Shown piece by piece: positions 6,368 to 12,733 of a stretch of 12,733 nt of DNA. A program made the position numbers and the translations under genes. Position 1 is the stretch's first letter. The number at the start of each line of letters is the position of its first letter. Under the pieces are notes generated by a model. It did no database searches and was not told where the DNA came from. It was given only the letters and a program-made list of their open reading frames with translations. This DNA is from Rhizobacter sp. (GTDB lineage Bacteria > Pseudomonadota > Gammaproteobacteria > Burkholderiales > Burkholderiaceae_C), in NCBI GenBank assembly GCA_025351675.1, contig JANXVK010000621.1:1-12733 (forward strand), given 5' to 3'.

Positions 6368-7425
6368 TCAGGAACGGGGGCCGAGCGCTCGCACGATCGC
6401 CTCGGCGCGCGTGCGCACGCCGAGCTTGTCGAAAACCGTCGATACCTGGTTGCGCACCGTCTTCTCGGTCTTGCCGAGCCGCGCGGCGATTGCGGTGTTG
6501 TCGAGTCCGCGCGCGACAAGTTCGAGCACCGCGGCCTCGGCCGGCGTCAGCGCCGCGGCGCTCGGCACCAGCGCTGCCGGCTCGGGCGCGAGGAAGGCGC
6601 GCAGCTCGTCGAGGAACACCGGCCACGCCGGCTCGCCTTCGAGCAGAACGTGGTTCGCGCTCTCCAGCGCAAAAAGCGCGCACCGGGGATCAACGCCGCG
6701 AGCTCACGACCTGCATCGAACGACACGCTCGCGTCCCCGCGCGCGTGCATTACAAGAGTGGGCACGTCGAGCCCGGCGGCGAGCTCGACCACGTCGACCT
6801 CGTGAAAGGCTTGCAGCGTGCGCGCGGCGCCTTCCGGGCTCGCGGTGAGACGCTGCAGTTCCGTCCACCAGCGCAGCTGCTCCGGCGTGCCGTCCGGAAT
6901 GAACTGGTTCGTGAACACTTGGCGAAAGGCCTCGTTGTCGCTGCCCCAGCCGACGCGGATCAGGTTGACCATCGTGTCGGCCTCGAGGCGCTCGGCATCG
7001 GTGCCGGCCCGCCGCATCGTGCCGCGCGCGTAGGCGCCGACCAGCACCAAGTGCGAGACGCGCTCGGGGTGCCGCCGCGCGTACGCGATCGCGACCGCCC
7101 CGCCCTGCGACATGCCGAGCAGCGGAAAGCGCTCGAGGCCCATCTGGTCGACGACCGCTTCGAGGTCGCCGACCCAGAGGTCAAGCGAGAGCCCGGCGAA
7201 CGAACGGTCGGAGAGCCCGCAGCCGCGCTGGTCGTAACGCACGTAGGTGTGTCCTCGCGCGAGTTCGCGAAGCCAGGGTCGCCAGACAGGGCTCGCGAGG
7301 TCATGCTCGACGTGGCTCAGCCAATGTGCCGCGCGCACCAGCGGCGGCCCGCTGCCGATCGATGCGACGGCGATCCTCGTGCCATCGGGCGCGGTGCAGA
7401 AGCGGACTTGCTGGCGATCCTTCAC
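6368..7425 (-). pseudogene. Alpha/beta-hydrolase-LuxR fusion regulator, frameshifted
   Basis: The start is GTG at 7425, 15 nt after the ligase stop. Residues 1-251 are an alpha/beta hydrolase: YVRYDQRGCGLSDRS, nucleophile elbow GMSQGG (S106) and acid D231 in MHARGD. At the T5 run 6671-6675 the frame breaks. The original frame runs 41 more codons of Arg/Ser-rich nonsense to 6547. In the -1 frame the protein resumes as ALESANHVLLEGEPAW, with the catalytic His at about 259, and ends in a LuxR-type helix-turn-helix (LTPAEAAVLELVARGLDNTA, then IAARLGKTEKTVRNQVSTVF) at 6368. One missing T in TTTTTT explains the break. An intact copy would be a single-component regulator with a hydrolase-shaped sensor domain, plausibly controlling the adjacent operon. 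A GTG at 6619 could still start a short HTH-only protein. Mutation and sequencing error cannot be separated here. Confidence 0.8.
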
Positions 7426-7440
7426 CGCGCGCCGCTCCGC

Positions 7441-9075
7441 TCAGCCGGCACGCAGCCTGAAGCGCTGCAGCTTGCCGGTCTCGGTGCGCGGCAGCGCGGC
7501 GCGGAACTCGATCGCGCGCGGGTACTTGTACGGCGCGACCGCCGCCTTCACGAAGTCCTGCAGCGCGCGCACGGTCGCATCGCCGGCGGCATGCGAGTCG
7601 CGCAGCACGACGAAGGCCTTGACGATCTGGCCGCGCTCTTCGTCGGGCACGCCGATCACCGCGCATTCGGCAACGCCGGGGTGCGACAGCAGCACTTCCT
7701 CAACTTCGGGCGCAGCAATGTTGTATCCCGCCGAGACGATCATGTCATCGGTGCGCGATTGGTAGTGGAAGTAGCCGTCGGCGTCTTGCAGGTAGGCGTC
7801 GCCGGTCAGGTTCCAGCCGTCGCTGACGTAGTTCGCCTGGCGCGCGTCGTCGAGGTAGCGGCAACCGGTCGGTCCCTTCACGGCGAGGTGGCCGATCTGG
7901 CCGCGCGGAATCTCCGTGCCCTGCGCGTCCATCACGCAGGCGCGATAGCCGGGGACGGCGACGCCGGTGGCACCGGCGCGTGCGTTCGCCTCGTCGGCCG
8001 AGATGAAGATGTGCAGCATCTCGGTCGCGCCGATGCCGTCGATGATCTCGATGCCGGTCGCATCGCGCCACAGCTGGCGCGTGGCGGCTGGCAGCGCCTC
8101 GCCGGCGGCGACGCACTTGCGCAGCGGGCCGCCGAGCGGCGCCGAGAGCTTGCGCTCGCGCGCACCGGCCGCCATCGCGCGGTACGAAGTCGGTGCGGTG
8201 ACCAGCACGGTCGCGCCGAAGCTGCCGATCGCGTCGAGCAGATCGGGCGGCGCGGCTTTCTCGAGCAAGACGGTCGAAGCGCCGACGCTCATCGGAAACA
8301 GCGTGAGGCCACCGAGCCCGAACGTGAACGCGAGCGGCGGGCTGCCGATGAACACGTCGTCGGCCGTGGCGCGCAGCACGTGCGGCGGAAAGCACGCGCA
8401 GCTCGCCATCACATCCCGATGAAAGTGCATCGTCGCCTTCGGCTGGCCGGTGGTGCCGGAGGTGAACGCGAGCAGGCAGGTGTCATCTGCGGAGGTCGCG
8501 ACATTGTCGAAACGGTCGGACTGGTGCGCCATGCGAGCCTCGAGCCGGTCGGCCGAGGCATCGCCGAAACACAACGTGTGGGCGAGCCGCGAATGCTGGG
8601 CCGCGGCCGCGGCCGCGTCGAGCTCGGCGCGCAGGGCCGCGTCGCACAGCGCATGCGTGACCTGGGCCTTGTCGATGATCTGGCCGAGTTCCTTCGCGCG
8701 CAGCAGCGGCATCGTGCCGACCGCGATGCCGCCGGCCTTCATCACAGCGAACCAGCAGGCGACCAGCATCGGCTTGTTCGCCGCGCGCAACAGCACGCGG
8801 TTGCCGGTGACGAGGCCGAGTTCGCGCACCAGCACGTTCGCGATGCGATTCGCGTGGCGCTGCAGGTCGGCGTAGGTCCACTGCAGACCGCCGGGCGCGC
8901 GCAGGCAGATGCGTTCACCGCGCCCTTCGGTGATGCGCCGGTCGAGCAACTCGGTCGCGCAGTTCAGGTGCGCGGGAAACTGCAATTCGGGCAGCTCGAA
9001 GATGAACTCCGGCTGCTGGTCGGCGGGCGGCAGGTGATCGCGTGCGAAGGTGTCGATGTGCGCGCTGTCAGCCAT
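7441..9075 (-). CDS. Benzoate-CoA-ligase-family enzyme, probably 2-aminobenzoate-CoA ligase
   Basis: A 544-residue AMP-binding (ANL superfamily) ligase that joins an aromatic carboxylate to CoA through an acyl-adenylate. Visible core motifs: A3 LLAFTSGTTGQPK (201-213), A5 DGIGATEMLHIF (346-357), A7 TGD (424-426), A8 RTDDMIVSAGYNI (441-453) and the catalytic Lys K535 in TETGKLQRFR. GATEMLHIF is typical of the benzoate-CoA ligase branch, which includes the 2-aminobenzoate-CoA ligases (AbmG, EC 6.2.1.32). The 2-amino preference is inferred from the operon (RidA, two dehydrogenases, hydratase); benzoate, hydroxybenzoate or an alicyclic acid remain possible. The ATG at 9075 has AAGGAG eight bases upstream. 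It sits 18 nt after the gcdH-like gene. Confidence 0.87.
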   Translation of the reverse strand: MADSAHIDTFARDHLPPADQQPEFIFELPELQFPAHLNCATELLDRRITEGRGERICLRAPGGLQWTYADLQRHANRIANVLVRELGLVTGNRVLLRAANKPMLVACWFAVMKAGGIAVGTMPLLRAKELGQIIDKAQVTHALCDAALRAELDAAAAAAQHSRLAHTLCFGDASADRLEARMAHQSDRFDNVATSADDTCLLAFTSGTTGQPKATMHFHRDVMASCACFPPHVLRATADDVFIGSPPLAFTFGLGGLTLFPMSVGASTVLLEKAAPPDLLDAIGSFGATVLVTAPTSYRAMAAGARERKLSAPLGGPLRKCVAAGEALPAATRQLWRDATGIEIIDGIGATEMLHIFISADEANARAGATGVAVPGYRACVMDAQGTEIPRGQIGHLAVKGPTGCRYLDDARQANYVSDGWNLTGDAYLQDADGYFHYQSRTDDMIVSAGYNIAAPEVEEVLLSHPGVAECAVIGVPDEERGQIVKAFVVLRDSHAAGDATVRALQDFVKAAVAPYKYPRAIEFRAALPRTETGKLQRFRLRAG

Positions 9076-9093
9076 TGCCGCTCTCCTTCATCG

Positions 9094-10275
9094 TCAGAAC
9101 GCTGCGATGCCCGTGATCGCGCGGCCGAGAATCAACGCGTGCACGTCGTGCGTGCCTTCGTAGGTGTTGACCACCTCAAGGTTCACGAGGTGACGCGCGA
9201 TGCCGAACTCGTCGCTGATGCCGTTGCCACCGAGCATGTCGCGTGCCATGCGCGCGATGTCCAGGCTCTTGCCGCACGAATTGCGCTTCATGATCGAGGT
9301 GATCTCGACCGATGCCGTGCCTTCGTCTTTCATGCGGCCCAGGCGCAGGCAGCCTTGCAGGCCGAGCGTGATCTCGGTCTGCATGTCGGCCAGCTTCTTC
9401 TGGATCAGCTGAGTGGCCGCCAGCGGCTTGCCGAACTGCTTGCGGTCCAGCGTGTACTGGCGCGCGGTGTGGAAGCAGTCTTCGGCAGCACCGAGCGCCC
9501 CCCAGGCGATGCCGTAGCGCGCGCTGTTCAGGCAGGTGAACGGGCCCTTCAGGCCGCGCACCTCGGGAAACGCGTTTTCCTCGGGGCAGAACACGTTGTC
9601 CATCACGATCTCGCCGGTGATGCTGGCGCGCAGGCCGACTTTGCTGTGGATGGCCGGCGCGCTCAAACCCTTCGCGCCCTTGTCGAGGATGAAGCCGCGA
9701 ATCGCGCCTTCGTCGTCCTTCGCCCAGACCACGAACACGTCGGCGATCGGCGAATTCGTGATCCACATCTTCGCGCCGCTCAGCGAATAGCCGCCGTCGA
9801 CTTTCTTCGCGCGCGTGACCATGCTGCCGGGGTCGGAGCCGTGGTCGGGTTCGGTCAGACCGAAGCAGCCGACCCACTCGCCGCGTGCGAGCTTCGGCAG
9901 GTACTTCTGCTTCTGCGCCTCGGTGCCGAACTCGTTGATGGGCACCATCACCAGCGACGACTGCACGCTCATCATCGAGCGGTAGCCCGAATCGACCCGC
10001 TCGACCTCGCGCGCCACCAAGCCGTAGCAGACGTAGTTCAGGCCCGCGCCGCCGTATTGCTCGGGGATCGTCGCGCCGAGCAGCCCGAGCTCGCCCATCT
10101 CGCGAAAGATTGCCGGGTCGGTCGTGCCCTCGCGGAAGGCCATCGTCACGCGCGGCGCGAGGCGCGCTTGGCAGTAGGCCGCCGCGGCGTCGCGCACCGC
10201 GCGTTCGTCGTCGGTGAGCTGCTGGTCGAGCAGCAGCGGGTCGTCCCAGTGGAAGGATGCTTTGGTCGTGGCCAT
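9094..10275 (-). CDS. gcdH: Glutaryl-CoA dehydrogenase-type acyl-CoA dehydrogenase
   Basis: A 393-residue FAD-dependent acyl-CoA dehydrogenase. The GcdH hallmarks are present: [14 protein letters not shown] (97-110), whose R99 corresponds to the Arg that holds the distal carboxylate of glutaryl-CoA; the FAD/substrate motif [16 protein letters not shown]; and [20 protein letters not shown] with catalytic base E373. Glutaryl-CoA dehydrogenase oxidises and decarboxylates glutaryl-CoA to crotonyl-CoA and CO2, passing electrons to ETF. The ATG at 10275 ([10 protein letters not shown]) has GGAG nine bases upstream; the open frame further upstream is shadow of the RidA gene. It lies 56 nt after the RidA gene. 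Its place beside a CoA ligase suggests it finishes the degradation of a ring-derived C7 dicarboxylate; another dicarboxylyl-CoA substrate is possible. Confidence 0.92.
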   Translation of the reverse strand: MATTKASFHWDDPLLLDQQLTDDERAVRDAAAAYCQARLAPRVTMAFREGTTDPAIFREMGELGLLGATIPEQYGGAGLNYVCYGLVAREVERVDSGYRSMMSVQSSLVMVPINEFGTEAQKQKYLPKLARGEWVGCFGLTEPDHGSDPGSMVTRAKKVDGGYSLSGAKMWITNSPIADVFVVWAKDDEGAIRGFILDKGAKGLSAPAIHSKVGLRASITGEIVMDNVFCPEENAFPEVRGLKGPFTCLNSARYGIAWGALGAAEDCFHTARQYTLDRKQFGKPLAATQLIQKKLADMQTEITLGLQGCLRLGRMKDEGTASVEITSIMKRNSCGKSLDIARMARDMLGGNGISDEFGIARHLVNLEVVNTYEGTHDVHALILGRAITGIAAF

Positions 10276-10331
10276 GGTCGTGCTCCGGTGAGTGATCGCG
10301 GAAGAATACGCGAGGCCGGTTCGCTTGGCAG

Positions 10332-10730
10332 TCAGGCCGCCGGAATGACCGCGGTCGCCTCGATCTCGACCTTGGCGCGATCCTCCATCAGCGCCTTGAC
10401 CTCGACCGCGCTCATCGCCGCGTTGTACGAGCCGATGACCTCGCGCCAAGCGCGGCCGACCTCGCGGGCCGCCGCCAGGTACTCGCGCTTGTCGGTCACG
10501 TACCAAGTCATCCGCACGATGTGCTCGGGCTTGCCGCCCGCTTCGGCCAGCACCGCGACGATGTGTTCGAGCGCTTGGCGCGCCTGCGCCGCGAAGTCGT
10601 CGGTGTGGAACACGCCTTGCGCATCCCAGCCGATCATGCCGGCGATGAAAACCTGGCGGCCGGTGGCGGTCACGCCGTTCGCGTAGCCCTTGGGGCGCGG
10701 CCAGCCTTCGGGGAGAAGCACCTGCATCAT
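10332..10730 (-). CDS. RidA (YjgF/YER057c/UK114) family protein without the archetypal Arg
   Basis: A 132-residue, normally trimeric RidA fold: [20 protein letters not shown], the central [18 protein letters not shown] helix and the terminal strand [11 protein letters not shown]. Classical RidA hydrolyses reactive enamines/imines to ketone and ammonia. By eye alignment with E. coli RidA, Glu120 matches E124 here, but Arg105 is replaced by M106 (NAAMSAVEV against PARSCVEV). Rid subfamilies without this Arg are not known for the standard deaminase activity, so a changed reaction or binding role is possible. The start is ATG at 10730 (ATGATG), with AGGGG upstream; the stop of a mini-ORF overlaps this ATG. 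The operon context suggests action on an amino-substituted acyl-CoA intermediate. Confidence 0.88.
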   Translation of the reverse strand: MMQVLLPEGWPRPKGYANGVTATGRQVFIAGMIGWDAQGVFHTDDFAAQARQALEHIVAVLAEAGGKPEHIVRMTWYVTDKREYLAAAREVGRAWREVIGSYNAAMSAVEVKALMEDRAKVEIEATAVIPAA

Positions 10731-10825
10731 GTCGACCCCTCGTCCGCCGAGTACGTCGGCCGATCCCCCGAGGGGATGCGGGCCCGCTTGGGAGCGGCCC
10801 GGCGCTGGTCCCGCTGCGTTCTCAT
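10727..10825 (-). CDS. Possible 32-residue mini-ORF, coupled on both sides
   Basis: ATG at 10825, 32 sense codons, stop at 10727. Its ATG overlaps the acyl-CoA dehydrogenase stop as ATGA, and its stop overlaps the RidA ATG as ATGA. A near-perfect Shine-Dalgarno sequence (AAGGAGGTGA, 10830-10839) stands seven bases from the ATG and is built into the dehydrogenase's last codons. The peptide is very basic at first ([20 protein letters not shown]) and acidic at the end. Most third codon positions are G or C, but that is weak evidence in such GC-rich DNA. Its RNA folds into three hairpins, so the frame may instead be a by-product of a repeat element, or serve only to carry ribosomes to ridA. Function unknown. 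Confidence 0.4.
   Translation of the reverse strand: MRTQRDQRRAAPKRARIPSGDRPTYSADEGST
10746..10801. repeat. Three tandem hairpins, REP-like element
   Basis: Three adjacent inverted repeats fill the gap between the dehydrogenase and ridA. GCCGA/TCGGC with a 5-nt loop is at 10746-10760. ATCCCC/GGGGAT with a 3-nt loop is at 10763-10777. CGGGCCCGCT/AGCGGCCCG, with one bulged base and a 4-nt loop, is at 10779-10801. No T-run follows, so they are poor terminators. The arrangement resembles the GC-rich dispersed intergenic repeats of Burkholderiales as I remember them, but only one copy occurs in this window. Confidence 0.5.
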
Positions 10826-12015
10826 CGAGTCACCTCCTTCAACAGTTCGCGCGCGATGATCAGTTGCTGCACCTCGCTTGCGCCTTCGTAAATGCGCAGC
10901 GCCCGAATCTCTCGGTACAGGCGCTCGACCGGCTGGCCACTCTGCACGCCCAGCCCGCCCCAGATCTGCACCGCCGCGTCGATCACCTGCTGTGCGCCTT
11001 CGGTGGCGGCGAGCTTGGCCATCGCGGCCTCGCGGGTCACGTTGCGGCCCTGGTCGCGCTGCCACGCGGCGCGATACGTGAGCAACGCGGCGCTGTCGAT
11101 CGTCGTCGCCATCGTCGCGAGCTTGGCCTGGGTCAGCTGAAAGTCGGCGAGTACGCCGTTGAACATCTTGCGGGTGGTGGCGCGTTGCAGCGCTTCGTCG
11201 AGCGCGCGGCGCGCGAAGCCGAGCGAGGCCGCAGCCACCGAGGTGCGGAACACATCGAGCGTGCGCATCGCGACCTTGAAGCCCGCACCGGCAGCGCCAA
11301 TTCGTTGTGAGAGCGGCACGCGGCAGTTCGTGAACCGCAAGCGGGCGAGCGGGTGCGGCGCGATCACGTCGATGCGCGCGGCGATCTCGAAGCCCGGCGT
11401 GTCGGCGTCGACGATGAAGGCCGAAATGCCGCGCGAACCGGGCGCGGAGCCCGCGGACCCGTCGAGAGGCCGCACACTCGAGTCTCGCGCGAAGACAACG
11501 TAGAAGTCGGCGATCCCGCCGTTCGAAATCCAGGTCTTCTCGCCATCGAGCACCGCGTGGTCGCCGTCGATGCGCGCCGCGCAGGCCATTGCCGCCACGT
11601 CCGACCCCGCATCGGGCTCCGACAACGCGAACGCGCTGATCGCCTCGCCGCGCGCCACGCGCGGCAGATAGCGCTCTTTGTGTGACTGCGATCCATCGAG
11701 GCTGATCGCGCCCGAGCCCAGCCCCTGCATCGCGAACGCGAAGTCGGCCAGCCCCGAATGCCGCGCCAGCGTCTCGCGGATCAGGCAGAGCGCGCGCGTG
11801 TCGATCTGCTCGGCGGCGCCGCCGTGGGCCGTGCCGCCGACCGCGTGACGCAACCAGCCACCCTGCCCCAGCGAACGGACCAGCGCCTTGCACTGCGCGT
11901 CGACATCGCCATGGTCGTCGCTGATGTTCTGCGTCGCCCACGCGTCGAGTTCGCGCGCGAGCGCGCGGTGCCGATCCTCGAAGAACGGCCAGTCGAGATG
12001 ACGAAGGTCTGACAT
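10822..12015 (-). CDS. Acyl-CoA dehydrogenase
   Basis: A 397-residue FAD-dependent acyl-CoA dehydrogenase that introduces the alpha-beta double bond and gives electrons to ETF. Visible motifs: [15 protein letters not shown] (129 onward, FAD/substrate binding), the central [17 protein letters not shown] strand, [15 protein letters not shown] in the C-terminal helical domain, and [18 protein letters not shown] with catalytic base E377. It is clearly a different branch from the GcdH-type enzyme in the same operon. The ATG at 12015 ([12 protein letters not shown]) has GAGGG in the preceding gene's last codons and lies 2 nt after the hydratase stop, so the two are tightly coupled. Its stop overlaps a downstream ATG. 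The context points to oxidation of a ring-derived acyl-CoA (for example pimeloyl-CoA-like); the true substrate is unknown. Confidence 0.92.
   Translation of the reverse strand: MSDLRHLDWPFFEDRHRALARELDAWATQNISDDHGDVDAQCKALVRSLGQGGWLRHAVGGTAHGGAAEQIDTRALCLIRETLARHSGLADFAFAMQGLGSGAISLDGSQSHKERYLPRVARGEAISAFALSEPDAGSDVAAMACAARIDGDHAVLDGEKTWISNGGIADFYVVFARDSSVRPLDGSAGSAPGSRGISAFIVDADTPGFEIAARIDVIAPHPLARLRFTNCRVPLSQRIGAAGAGFKVAMRTLDVFRTSVAAASLGFARRALDEALQRATTRKMFNGVLADFQLTQAKLATMATTIDSAALLTYRAAWQRDQGRNVTREAAMAKLAATEGAQQVIDAAVQIWGGLGVQSGQPVERLYREIRALRIYEGASEVQQLIIARELLKEVTR
10830..10839 (-). promoter_or_regulatory. Strong Shine-Dalgarno inside the end of the dehydrogenase gene
   Basis: On the leftward strand this reads AAGGAGGTGA, nearly the full anti-16S complement, with GGAGG seven bases from the ATG at 10825. 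It overlaps codons for the C-terminal Lys-Glu-Val of the acyl-CoA dehydrogenase. It is the strongest ribosome binding site seen in the window, and it serves only the 32-codon ORF, or ridA through coupling. Confidence 0.6.
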
Positions 12016-12017
12016 GG

Positions 12018-12733
12018 TCAGTTGCCCTCGAAACGCGGCTTCTGCTTCGCGACGAACGCGTGATACGCCCGCGAGAAGTCTTCGGTCAGCATGCAGATCG
12101 CCTGCGCCTGTGCCTCGGCCTCGATCGCCTGCTCGATCGTCATCGCCCACTCCTGGTGGAGCATGGTCTTGGTGATGCCGTTGGCGAAGGTCGGGCCGGC
12201 GGCGAGATCGGCCGCCAGCGCCATCGCCTCGTCGCGCAGCCGCGCCGGCTCGACCACGCGATTGAAGAAGCCCCAGCGCTCGGCCTCTTCGCCGCCGAGC
12301 GAGCGGCCGGTGTAGAGCAGCTCGCTCGCGCGGCCCTGGCCGATGATCCGCGGCAGCATCGCGCAGGCGCCCATGTCGCAGCCGGCGAGGCCGACGCGGT
12401 TGAAGAGGAAGGCGGTCTTGCTGCGCGCGGTGCCGACGCGCAGGTCGCTCGCCATCGCCATGATCGCGCCGGCGCCGGCACAGACGCCGTCGATCGCGGC
12501 GACGATCGGTTGCGGACAGACGCGCATCGCCTTGACGAGGTCGCCGGTCATGCGCGTGAACATCAGCAGCTCGGGCGCCTTCAGCCTGACGAGCGGGCCG
12601 ATGATCTCGTGAACGTCGCCGCCCGAGCAGAAGTTGTCGCCGGCCCCGGCGAGGACGACGACCTTGATGTCGCTCGCGTGGCGCAACCGCTCGAACAGAT
12701 CGCGCAGCTCGGCGTAGGAGTCGAAGGTGAGCG
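12018..12733 (-). CDS. Enoyl-CoA hydratase/isomerase family protein, 5' end outside window
   Basis: 237 complete codons of a crotonase-fold protein are visible; the N-terminus lies beyond the right edge, and the frame stays open to the last base ([17 protein letters not shown]). The oxyanion-hole segments are present: [10 protein letters not shown] and [15 protein letters not shown]. In the active-site region [20 protein letters not shown], eye alignment with rat crotonase puts Asn at the Glu144 position, while the Glu164 equivalent is kept ([10 protein letters not shown]). The enzyme may therefore be a hydratase variant, an isomerase or a ring-acting crotonase. It is the first visible gene of the operon, 2 nt ahead of the acyl-CoA dehydrogenase; the promoter must lie further right. 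Confidence 0.9.
   Translation of the reverse strand, partial: LTFDSYAELRDLFERLRHASDIKVVVLAGAGDNFCSGGDVHEIIGPLVRLKAPELLMFTRMTGDLVKAMRVCPQPIVAAIDGVCAGAGAIMAMASDLRVGTARSKTAFLFNRVGLAGCDMGACAMLPRIIGQGRASELLYTGRSLGGEEAERWGFFNRVVEPARLRDEAMALAADLAAGPTFANGITKTMLHQEWAMTIEQAIEAEAQAQAICMLTEDFSRAYHAFVAKQKPRFEGN

Noticed and set aside
6226..6519. A longer N-terminus for the diiron protein, from an open frame starting at 6519
   Set aside because: The extra 98 residues are Arg/Ser/Thr-rich with no fold character and would overlap the end of the LuxR-type regulator; the ATG at 6225 is the natural start.
6668..6682. Programmed -1 frameshifting at the T5 run of the hydrolase-LuxR gene
   Set aside because: The site reads C UUU UUG, which is not a canonical X XXY YYZ slippery heptamer, and no downstream pseudoknot is evident. 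A single-base deletion or read error is simpler.
6343..10686. A 1447-codon open frame on the + strand
   Set aside because: It lies opposite five well-supported leftward genes, its translation is Arg/Ala/His-rich with no domain, and long antisense frames are expected opposite GC-rich codon-biased genes.

Overview
The window is GC-rich with dense, codon-biased genes and many short intergenic gaps. Its gene content (RbgA/YlqF-type GTPase, ProQ/FinO protein, a benzoate-CoA-ligase-type operon with a GcdH-like dehydrogenase, an IS3-family element) suggests a betaproteobacterium, most likely Burkholderiales of the Rubrivivax/Leptothrix/Methylibium type. The taxon is an inference from protein style and has not been tested by any search.

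Layout: (1) 1-124 is the end of an IS3-family insertion sequence, with the first codons of its OrfA reading leftward and a hairpin over the OrfA ribosome binding site. (2) 125-438 holds no recognisable gene. (3) 439-1365 is the ribosome-assembly GTPase YlqF/RbgA. (4) 1410-2914 is an accessory stretch of somewhat lower GC, with three leftward hypothetical genes; one of them looks like a chimera of a small secreted Lys/Ala-rich protein and unrelated sequence. (5) 3071-4315 is a 12-helix MFS exporter, overlapping tail to tail with a proQ-type RNA chaperone (4286-4957).

(6) 5236-12733 is one long leftward catabolic block. In order of transcription it reads: enoyl-CoA hydratase (cut by the window edge), acyl-CoA dehydrogenase, a 32-codon mini-ORF coupled on both sides, a RidA-family protein, a glutaryl-CoA-dehydrogenase-type enzyme, a (2-amino)benzoate-CoA ligase, an alpha/beta-hydrolase-LuxR fusion regulator broken by a one-base frameshift, and an AurF-like diiron protein. 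The first six lie within 0-60 nt of each other and must be co-transcribed from a promoter to the right of the window.

Working model (inference): an aromatic acid, plausibly 2-aminobenzoate, is activated to its CoA thioester and its ring is dearomatised by an enzyme encoded outside the window (a 2-aminobenzoyl-CoA monooxygenase/reductase would be expected). The amino nitrogen is lost, perhaps with help from the RidA-like protein, and the product is shortened by beta-oxidation to glutaryl-CoA and crotonyl-CoA. The most notable points are the AurF-type seven-ligand diiron site next to an aminoaryl-CoA operon, the RidA-like protein that lacks the archetypal catalytic Arg, and the hairpin-rich, doubly ATGA-coupled mini-ORF. 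I did not find a clear new defence or mobile system in this window.
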